Assembly (NCBI RefSeq): GCF_024297185.1
Contig: NZ_JANCTD010000004.1
Coordinates: 62,001 to 126,000, forward strand
Length of the DNA: 64,000 nt
Source of the DNA: Lewinella sp. JB7
GTDB taxonomy: Bacteria > Bacteroidota > Bacteroidia > Chitinophagales > Saprospiraceae
Reading direction: 5' to 3'
Part shown: piece by piece, positions 57,985 to 64,000 of the stretch
Numbering within the stretch: position 1 is the first letter of the stretch
How the letters are laid out: each line of letters begins with the position of its first letter
Program-made: the position numbers and the translations under genes
The notes under the pieces: generated by a model
Database searches by the model: none
What the model was told of the DNA's origin: nothing
Seen by the model: only the letters and a program-made list of their open reading frames with translations

Positions 57985-58983
57985 ATGATGAAAGCAATGC
58001 TGATCAAAACCTACGGCGAGCAGGCCGTTTTCGAAAGTGCGGAAGTCGACAAGCCGCAAGTGAAGGAAGGGCACATCCTGGTAAAAATCGCCGCCTCCAG
58101 CGTAAATACGGTGGATACCATGATCCGCACCATGGGTAAGGATTTGCCCCTGTCGCCCGATACGCCCGCCATTCTGGGGATGGACTTTGCCGGGACGGTG
58201 GAGGCCATCGGTGAGGGGGTAAGCGATTTTGCCCCCGGCGACGAGGTCTACGGATGCGCGGGTGGCGTAATCGGTCTGCCGGGGACCCTGGCGGACTACA
58301 TCGTGGCCGACAGCAAACTGACGGCCCGGAAGCCGAAGAATTTATCGATGCGCCAAGCTGCCGCCCTTCCGCTGGTTGCCATAACCGCCTTTGAAGGCCT
58401 GGTGCGCGCGGGAATTAAGTAGGGACAGAAGGTACTAGTACACGGCGGTGCGGGTGGAGTCGGCCACGTGGCCGTACAACTCGCTAAATACTTTGGGGCC
58501 GACGTCTACTCGACCTGTAGCGGAGGGGAGCAGATGGAACTGATCGAACGGCTGGGAGCAACCGCCATCGATTACACGACGGAGGAAGTCGGGGATTACG
58601 TAGCCAAGTATACCGACGGCGCGGGTTTCGATCTGATCTTTGACTCGGTGGGCGGTGCCAACCTGACGAAATCCTTCGCAGCGGCCAGACTCAATGCGCA
58701 AATCGCGACGACGGTCTCCCTGTGTGAACTGGATCTGTCGCCCGCCCACTTCAAGGGTCTGTCGATCCATGTGGTATTCATGCTAATTCCGATGCTACAC
58801 GATTATAAGCGCGAGGACCACGGAAAAATTCTCAGCCGCCTGTCCCAAATTATCGAGGAGGGCCGCCTCAAACCGGTCGTGGATGAACGTAGGTTCTCCC
58901 TCGAAGAAGCGGGAAAGGCGCACGCCCACCTCGAAAGCGGAAACGCCATCGGGAAGGTGGTCATTGAAAACCGGGTGAACTGA
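57985..58983 (+). pseudogene. NADP-dependent quinone-oxidoreductase-like gene with an in-frame TAG
   Basis: One continuous frame of 332 sense codons interrupted by TAG at 58420-58422 (codon 146). The first part holds the GroES-like domain (GMDFAGTVEAIGEGVSDF, PGDEVYGCAGG), and the second begins at once with the nucleotide-binding motif GQKVLVHGGAGGVGHVAVQL. The stop falls in the short linker before this motif, where relatives carry one ordinary residue. GAG, AAG or CAG to TAG is a single change. Without readthrough only the truncated 145-residue N-domain, and perhaps a reinitiated 171-residue fragment from 58468, would be made. It is first in an operon with the LLM and SDR genes. Confidence 0.85.
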
Positions 58984-58991
58984 TCAGTAGC

Positions 58992-59969
58992 ATGAACCGA
59001 TTTGAGTCGATCAACCCGGGCTACGCAAGCGTCTTCAAACCCAATCGCCTGAGTGTGGGGATCGTTGTGCCGATTGAAAATTATGGCCACAGTTTGGTTC
59101 CCACTATGCAGCACCACGTAGAAAGGGTGCGTTTGGTGGAGCAACCTGGTTTCAAAGCGCTCTGGGTCAGAGATGTTCCCTTCAACGTGCCGTCGTTTGG
59201 GGATGCTGGGCAGACCTTCGATCCCTTTACCTACCTGGGCTTTCTGGCGGGGCAAACCAGCAAAATCACCCTGGGCACGGCTAGCATCGCTTTGCCGCTG
59301 CATCACCCGGTGCACGTTGCCAAGTCCGCGGCAACCGTCGACCAGTTGTCTAGTGGTCGATTCATCATGGGGGTAGCTTCGGGCGACCGACCTAGTGAAT
59401 ATCCCGCGATGAATGTTGACTTTGCGGAGCGCGGAAAATTATTTGAGGATGCCTTTAACTATATCCGCAGGGCGCAAACAAGTTTTCCAACGCTGAACGG
59501 CAATAGCTACGGTAGACTGACCGGACAAATGGATCTGCTACCGAAGCCGGTTTTCCACAAAATTCCGATGCTGCTGACCGGATCCAGTCGCCAGACAATG
59601 GAGTGGAACGCCCAACACGCGGACGGCTGGATGTCTTATCCGAGAAGTCCGATGCAGCAGGCTTACGCCATCGATCAGTGGCGAAAATTGGTGGCCCGCC
59701 ACCATGATTTCGATAAACCCTTCATGCAGCCCCTGTACGTCGTTCTCGAAAAGGAAGACGGCTTCGGGCCACAACCCATTCAGCTGGGATTCCGGACGGG
59801 AACGGATTACCTGGTCGAATACCTGACCGAAATGCAAGGCATCGGGGTCAATCACGTCGCCATAAATCTCCGGTTCAATACACGGGACACGGAAGCGACC
59901 CTGAGCGAACTGGCGGAAAAAGTGTTGCCCCACTTTCACGCTATAACAGCACAACCAGCACAGTCATGA
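58992..59969 (+). CDS. Luciferase-like (LLM-class) flavin-dependent oxidoreductase
   Basis: 325 residues, a bacterial-luciferase-like TIM barrel. Recognisable are GFKALWVRDVPFNVPSFGDA, then PFTYLGFLAGQTSKITLGTA, HPVHVAKSAATVDQLSSGRF and MGVASGDRPSEY, and later the PMLLTGSSRQTMEW and GWMSYPR segments. Members oxidise a small substrate with reduced FMN or F420; Bacteroidota normally use flavin. It starts 9 bases after the interrupted oxidoreductase and overlaps the SDR start by four bases (ATGA). Confidence 0.9.
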   Translation: MNRFESINPGYASVFKPNRLSVGIVVPIENYGHSLVPTMQHHVERVRLVEQPGFKALWVRDVPFNVPSFGDAGQTFDPFTYLGFLAGQTSKITLGTASIALPLHHPVHVAKSAATVDQLSSGRFIMGVASGDRPSEYPAMNVDFAERGKLFEDAFNYIRRAQTSFPTLNGNSYGRLTGQMDLLPKPVFHKIPMLLTGSSRQTMEWNAQHADGWMSYPRSPMQQAYAIDQWRKLVARHHDFDKPFMQPLYVVLEKEDGFGPQPIQLGFRTGTDYLVEYLTEMQGIGVNHVAINLRFNTRDTEATLSELAEKVLPHFHAITAQPAQS

Positions 59970-60775
59970 ATAAGACTATCTTGATCACGGGAAGCACGGA
60001 CGGTATCGGTAAAGCGGCAGCGATGATGCTGGCCAAAGCCGGTCACGACGTCTACTTACACGGAAGGAATCCGGATAAACTGGCAGCGGTGATTGCCGAA
60101 GTGAAGTCGGCTTCCGGGAACGAAAATGTACATGGCTTCGTAGCGGATTTCTCCGTTTTGCGTGCGGTTCGGAATCTGGGCGCGGAAATACTACGGGAAC
60201 TACCAAAACTGGATGTCCTCATCAACAACGCCGGTGTGTACAAGAGCAATGTAGCGAGCACTATCGATCGGTTGGACATGCGTTTTGCCGTCAATTACTT
60301 TGCCCCCTTGTTGCTGACCAGAGTATTACTTCCACTGCTGAGGAAGGGAAGTGCGCCCCGAATTATCAACGTAAGTTCGGCGGCGCAAGCTCCGGTTTCG
60401 GCGGACGCCTTGGTTGGCAACGAGCGCTTGTCTACCCAGTCCGCCTACGCGCAAAGCAAGCTGGCCCTGACGATGTGGAGTACTGACCTGGCGCAAACTG
60501 AACCCGGCATAACGGTGATCGCGGTCAACCCGGGTTCGTTACTGGACACCAAACTGGTACGGGAGGGCTTCGGGCGTAGTTGGTCATCAGCGGATAAGGG
60601 AGCCAGCATATTGTTTGATCTGGCGGTAGCGGAGAAATACGCAAACGCCTCGGGTAAATACTTTGACAATGACCTGGGGACCTTCGGAATGGCACATCCA
60701 GCCGGCGGTAGTAAGGAGACGGTAAATGCACTTCTGACCACGACCGACAAATGGCTGACCAGACACGAACTGTAA
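59966..60775 (+). CDS. Short-chain dehydrogenase/reductase
   Basis: 269 residues with the NAD(P) motif TGSTDGIG (8-15), NNAG, the catalytic INVSSAAQ and SAYAQSKLALTMW segment. Related to retinol-dehydrogenase-like SDRs. Translationally coupled to the LLM gene by ATGA overlap. With the oxidoreductase and the LLM protein it forms a redox operon controlled, presumably, by the divergent AraC regulator. Substrate unknown. Confidence 0.9.
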   Translation: MNKTILITGSTDGIGKAAAMMLAKAGHDVYLHGRNPDKLAAVIAEVKSASGNENVHGFVADFSVLRAVRNLGAEILRELPKLDVLINNAGVYKSNVASTIDRLDMRFAVNYFAPLLLTRVLLPLLRKGSAPRIINVSSAAQAPVSADALVGNERLSTQSAYAQSKLALTMWSTDLAQTEPGITVIAVNPGSLLDTKLVREGFGRSWSSADKGASILFDLAVAEKYANASGKYFDNDLGTFGMAHPAGGSKETVNALLTTTDKWLTRHEL

Positions 60776-60950
60776 CGTCATTTAAAGTGAAGGGCTGAAA
60801 ACATGTTGTATACCCGCGAGCCACAACCGCGGTCATCATTTTGGAATATAGGCCTGGCGGTCGGTCACTTCAGAAGATGTTTTAGGACTCATGGATAGGC
60901 AATAAACCATTTACCTATATCAAACCGAAGTACAGGCGGAAACACGCCAT

Positions 60951-60985
60951 TTTGAACTAACGGACAATCCGAAACGGTAGCTTTG
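60951..60985 (+). promoter_or_regulatory. Bacteroidota-type promoter of the DUF2975-like gene
   Basis: TTTG at 60951-60954, 23 bases, then TAGCTTTG at 60978-60985: an exact match to TTTG / TAnnTTTG, with the start codon 14 bases further on. Transcription would start near 60992. Confidence 0.6.
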
Positions 60986-60998
60986 TATATTCGACATC

Positions 60999-61478
60999 AT
61001 GAAGAGGCCGATCACAAAATTGCTGCAGATTGTTACCGTACTGACTGGCATCACGGCGCTGTATGCTCTGATTAGGTTACCGATGCTGGAGGGAAGGGCC
61101 GCTAATTTGGATGTGGTCAGCATCTACCTCGATCCGTTTATCCTGTATGGATACCTCTCATCAATATTCTTCTTCATTCTATTATACCAGGTATTTCTAC
61201 TATTCGGATACATTGGCCGGGATGAGCTTTATTCAGTTAAGGCAACTATAGCGGTAAGACGTATTAAATTCTGCGCGGTTATTTTCGGTATGTCGATTGT
61301 GGCTGCAGGATCGTACATAAGTGCATTTCATCACGAAGACGATGACCCGGCCGGATTTCTCGCTATTTGCATAGTAGGCTCCTTTATCACTATGGGGATT
61401 GCCATCGCTGCATCGATTTTCGAAACGTACCCGAAGAGGGCCGCCAACTCCGAATCAGGGAACGGGGTACTACTTTAG
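60999..61478 (+). CDS. DUF2975-like membrane protein
   Basis: 159 residues with four membrane segments (about 10-27, 45-75, 92-110 and 122-142). The segment QVFLLFGYIGRDELYSVKAT and AVRRIKFCAVIF between segments 2 and 3 resembles DUF2975. Such proteins often sit beside a small Xre-type regulator, which is not present here. Function unknown. Confidence 0.7.
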   Translation: MKRPITKLLQIVTVLTGITALYALIRLPMLEGRAANLDVVSIYLDPFILYGYLSSIFFFILLYQVFLLFGYIGRDELYSVKATIAVRRIKFCAVIFGMSIVAAGSYISAFHHEDDDPAGFLAICIVGSFITMGIAIAASIFETYPKRAANSESGNGVLL

Positions 61479-61622
61479 GCGTTATCTACCGCTTAACCCC
61501 CCGGCCCGAAACCGCTAGTATTGCTGCAGCCCGTATGTGCAGCTAAGCCGTATTGATTGCTTTCTCCATACTAGCTCCGCACCCGCGTGCCCCGCCGCCC
61601 CGTTTTGGCCTACCTTGCCGAC

Positions 61623-62063
61623 GTGAAAAAGCCGACCAAAGCCAAACTGAGAGCCGTTGCGGCGGATCGCATCGCCTTCGCAAAGGAGGTGCGGCATGAT
61701 TACCTCGACGGGGAGCTGGACCCCATCCGTACGCCGTCGGGACTCGGCTATTTGATCCACGCTGCCGGCGAAGGCATCCGGCCGAAGCCGGGACAGCGCG
61801 TGGAAGTCCACTACGTCGGGCTGCTCGAGGATAAGCCGAGCGTGTTCGATGAGTCGTTCAGTAGCCCGAGGGGGGTGCGGTTTTTGCTCGGAGCCGGCGA
61901 GGTGATTCCGGCGTGGGACGAGGCAATCGCCCTGCTGCGGTGGGGGGATGAAGCTACGCTCTTCGTACCCTCCAAACTGGGTTACGGACCCAAGGGCAGG
62001 GGGCAGGGAATTCCGACAAACAGTAACCTGATCTTCTACGTAGAGATCGCGTCGGTGGGGTAA
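61623..62063 (+). CDS. FKBP-type peptidyl-prolyl cis-trans isomerase
   Basis: 146 residues from the GTG at 61623 (KKPTKAKLRAVAADRIAFA). A GTG at 61587 would add 12 residues, but that stretch continues a 16-base sequence found in non-coding DNA elsewhere in the window, so the later start is preferred. The FKBP core is clear: PGQRVEVHYVGLLEDKPSVF, GEVIPAWDEAIALLRWGDEA and the C-terminal YGPKGRGQGIPTNSNLIFYVE. It accelerates proline isomerisation. No signal peptide, so probably cytoplasmic. The stop codon abuts the start of the methyltransferase. Confidence 0.88.
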   Translation: MKKPTKAKLRAVAADRIAFAKEVRHDYLDGELDPIRTPSGLGYLIHAAGEGIRPKPGQRVEVHYVGLLEDKPSVFDESFSSPRGVRFLLGAGEVIPAWDEAIALLRWGDEATLFVPSKLGYGPKGRGQGIPTNSNLIFYVEIASVG

Positions 62064-62651
62064 ATGGATACAGACAGCTCGAACGGTTATGAAGAAATAG
62101 CCCGCAGGTTTATCGAAGTCCGCGGCAGGAACGTGAATGGGATTGGCGCCGCCACGGTCCGCAAGTGGTCGGAAGCTCTGCCGCAGCAGGCTAGCGTACT
62201 GGACCTCGGATGTGGAACGGGAATTCCGATCTCCGGGGTACTGGTCGACCGGGGGATCGCCGTATACGGAATAGACGCATCACCTGCTTTACTTGCCGCC
62301 TTTCGGGAAAATTTCCCAACACTGCCCGCGGCCTGTGAGCGAGTTGAGGAGTCCACTTTTTTCGGGCGGCGGTTCGATGCGATTGTGGCGATCGGTTTGG
62401 TGTTCCTGCTGTCCGAAGAAAGCCAGGAGGCGCTCATTCGGAAGGCGGCCGATCACCTGCTTAGCGGAGGGAGGTTGCTGTTTACCGCTCCGGCGAGTGA
62501 GGTCGAGTGGGAAGATACTCTGACCGGACGGCGATCAGCATCGCTGGGGGCGAAGAGATACCGGACGTTGCTTGCGGATGCGGGATTTAGCCTACTAGCG
62601 GAGTACACGGACGCGGGGGATAATCATTACTACGATGCCGTGAAGGCGTGA
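62064..62651 (+). CDS. SAM-dependent class I methyltransferase
   Basis: 195 residues with the SAM-binding motif VLDLGCGTGIPISGVLVDRG, acidic loop YGIDASPALLAAF and a DAIVAIGLVFLLSEES post-motif. The C-terminus EYTDAGDNHYYDAVKA is a common end in small ubiE/tellurite-type methyltransferases. The substrate is not evident. It starts at the base after the FKBP stop, so the two genes are translationally linked. Confidence 0.88.
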   Translation: MDTDSSNGYEEIARRFIEVRGRNVNGIGAATVRKWSEALPQQASVLDLGCGTGIPISGVLVDRGIAVYGIDASPALLAAFRENFPTLPAACERVEESTFFGRRFDAIVAIGLVFLLSEESQEALIRKAADHLLSGGRLLFTAPASEVEWEDTLTGRRSASLGAKRYRTLLADAGFSLLAEYTDAGDNHYYDAVKA

Positions 62652-62794
62652 GCCGCGCTGCTACCCGTATTCGCGCGGGATAGCGGGATTGGTCGGCAGG
62701 AAGGAGGGTTTCGGTCGATAGACTTTGCGGGTTGCCCGGGTGGGGCGTTCCTTGAGCGCTCGCACTTATTCGACCGAACCAATAGTACTTAACG

Positions 62795-63991
62795 GTGAAA
62801 TTTATTCGTATTTTAATCGCCGCCATCGGCCTGCTTTGCTGCATTGGTTGCCGAAACAATCTCATTGTGGTACCGGAGTCCCCCTACCCCATAAGTGAGG
62901 ATGCATTTTCGGTGGATACCATAGCCCGGGGGCTCACCATCCCGTACGGCATCGCGATCGTGGGTGAGGACGAATACTTTATCACGGACCGGGTGGGCAA
63001 ACTGGTCCACTATGCTAACGGCATGCTTGCTGAAGTGACCGGGATGCCGCCCGTGGCAACCTTCGGCACTCCCGGTATCCCCGCCATCCTGCACGGTGGA
63101 CTGATGGACCTGAGCCCCCACCCCGCTTTTGCCGACAACGGTCTCCTTTACGTAGCCTACCTGGACACCACCGGACTCGCCCGGGTATCCCGCTTTACGG
63201 TACGGAATAAGACGGCCACCGATTTCAATCCCATTTTTACGACCAGAAACCCAAACTGGACCGGGAACGGCATGCGGATCGTCTGGGAGGATAGCGCTCA
63301 CTTCTTTTTAAATATCGGCAACTCAGACTGGTCGACTTTCAGTCATCCCGTGCTGTATGCGCAAGACCTCGACCACGATGCCGGGAAAATCCACCGGCTG
63401 CGGGAAAATGGAGACATCCCCCCCGATAATCCGATCTTCGACGGTCGGACCACCCCATCCAGCATCTGGAGCTACGGCCACCGGGACGTACAGGGCTTAT
63501 ACTACGATACTTCGTCCCATACCCTCTTCGGCATCGAGCATGGTCCGCAGGGCGGAGACGAATTCAATGTCATTGAAAAGGGAAAGAATTACGGGTGGCC
63601 CCTCTTTAGCTATGGCATCAACTACGACGGTCAGTGGGCATCGACCATCACCGAAGATTCCGCGGCCACTTTCACCGTCCTTCCGGAACACTACTGGACC
63701 ATTCCGACGGACTACGGCGGGCAGGCGCTGGCCCCCGCCTGTCTCCTAAAAGTCGATAGCAGCAGCGTCGCCGACTGGAACGGCCACTTTCTCTTCGGCT
63801 CCCTCGCCTACCGAAGACTCATGAGGTTCAACCGAAAAACCGGCGAGACCTTCGGATTAAACATCGAAGGAAGGGTACGCACCATAAAACAGCTGCCCGG
63901 TGGCGATATCATCGCCCTGATTGAGCGCAATGATTTGACCAAGGCGAATGGAATAGTGGTGCGCATTGGGGGGGGGGTGAATGAACGATAG
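62795..63991 (+). CDS. PQQ-dependent sugar dehydrogenase-like lipoprotein (GSDH family)
   Basis: 398 residues with a GTG start and lipobox LLCCIGC (Cys19). The propeller pattern of the glucose/sorbosone dehydrogenase family is present: RGLTIPYGIAIVGEDEYFIT, GLMDLSPHPAFADNGLLYVA, LDHDAGKIHRL and the block SIWSYGHRDVQGLYYD, then EHGPQGGDEFNVI and GKNYGWPLFSYGINYDG. Relatives oxidise aldose sugars outside the cytoplasm with PQQ; many Bacteroidota members have not been tested and may only be propeller scaffolds. Complete within the window. Confidence 0.85.
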   Translation: MKFIRILIAAIGLLCCIGCRNNLIVVPESPYPISEDAFSVDTIARGLTIPYGIAIVGEDEYFITDRVGKLVHYANGMLAEVTGMPPVATFGTPGIPAILHGGLMDLSPHPAFADNGLLYVAYLDTTGLARVSRFTVRNKTATDFNPIFTTRNPNWTGNGMRIVWEDSAHFFLNIGNSDWSTFSHPVLYAQDLDHDAGKIHRLRENGDIPPDNPIFDGRTTPSSIWSYGHRDVQGLYYDTSSHTLFGIEHGPQGGDEFNVIEKGKNYGWPLFSYGINYDGQWASTITEDSAATFTVLPEHYWTIPTDYGGQALAPACLLKVDSSSVADWNGHFLFGSLAYRRLMRFNRKTGETFGLNIEGRVRTIKQLPGGDIIALIERNDLTKANGIVVRIGGGVNER

Positions 63992-64000
63992 TAATTCGTG

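Overview
The window looks like a high-GC Bacteroidota chromosome, most plausibly a Saprospiria/Lewinella-type marine bacterium (inferred from content, not from a search). Support: start codons lack Shine-Dalgarno sequences, one promoter matches the Bacteroidota TTTG / TAnnTTTG pattern exactly, there are many short lipoprotein signals and small outer-membrane barrels, and rhamnose catabolism uses the fused aldolase-dehydrogenase.

Layout. 1-5 kb: the 3' end of ffh, a small barrel protein, a DUF2135-type lipoprotein and an unrecognised 522-residue protein. 5-17.4 kb: a secreted BNR-propeller protein, a PfkB sugar kinase, a GH29 alpha-L-fucosidase, an uncharacterised 576-residue protein, a D-2-hydroxyacid dehydrogenase, a GH106 alpha-L-rhamnosidase and a lipocalin-like lipoprotein. 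17.4-31.9 kb, minus strand: the classical information-processing block, in transcription order tRNA-Thr(TGT), tRNA-Tyr, tRNA-Gly(TCC), tRNA-Thr(GGT), tuf, tRNA-Trp, secE, nusG, rplK, rplA, rplJ, rplL, rpoB, rpoC. This is the ancestral tRNA-tufB-secE-nusG-rpl-rpo order. 31.9-39.2 kb: xerC, a lipoprotein, a LuxE-like protein, a mannonate-type SDR, pckA, an LpxL-type acyltransferase with a MerR regulator, and cdsA. 39.2-50 kb: an L-rhamnose locus (NCS1-like permease, rhamnulokinase, isomerase, aldolase-dehydrogenase), with a divergent GntR regulator, a hybrid histidine kinase and rhamnose mutarotase. 50-64 kb: accessory genes including peptide deformylase, an SF1 helicase, Hsp20, an AraC-linked oxidoreductase operon, FKBP, a methyltransferase and a sugar-dehydrogenase-like lipoprotein.

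The most unusual structure lies inside the otherwise conserved tRNA-tuf block. Next to the genuine tRNA-Trp gene is an array (period 100/100/99 bp) of tRNA-Trp-like partial copies, each with a 24-nt insert in the anticodon loop; the outermost copy has a further 30-nt segment in the D-loop. The two inserts look like the same small sequence in opposite orientations. Next to the genuine tRNA-Gly gene are two 169-bp tandem copies of tRNA-Gly with a 24-nt T-loop insert and a GC-rich hairpin in place of the anticodon arm. I know of no described element that matches.

Other observations: a 113-115 bp tandem array before hsp20, a CIRCE-like (but different) inverted repeat in the hsp20 upstream region, and two genes each broken by a single in-frame stop (a lipoprotein-type peptide deformylase with TGA, a quinone-oxidoreductase-like gene with TAG).

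The genes fit a polysaccharide-degrading lifestyle: GH106 and GH29 release rhamnose and fucose outside the cytoplasm; the rhamnose operon converts rhamnose to DHAP and L-lactate; pckA links C4 acids to gluconeogenesis.
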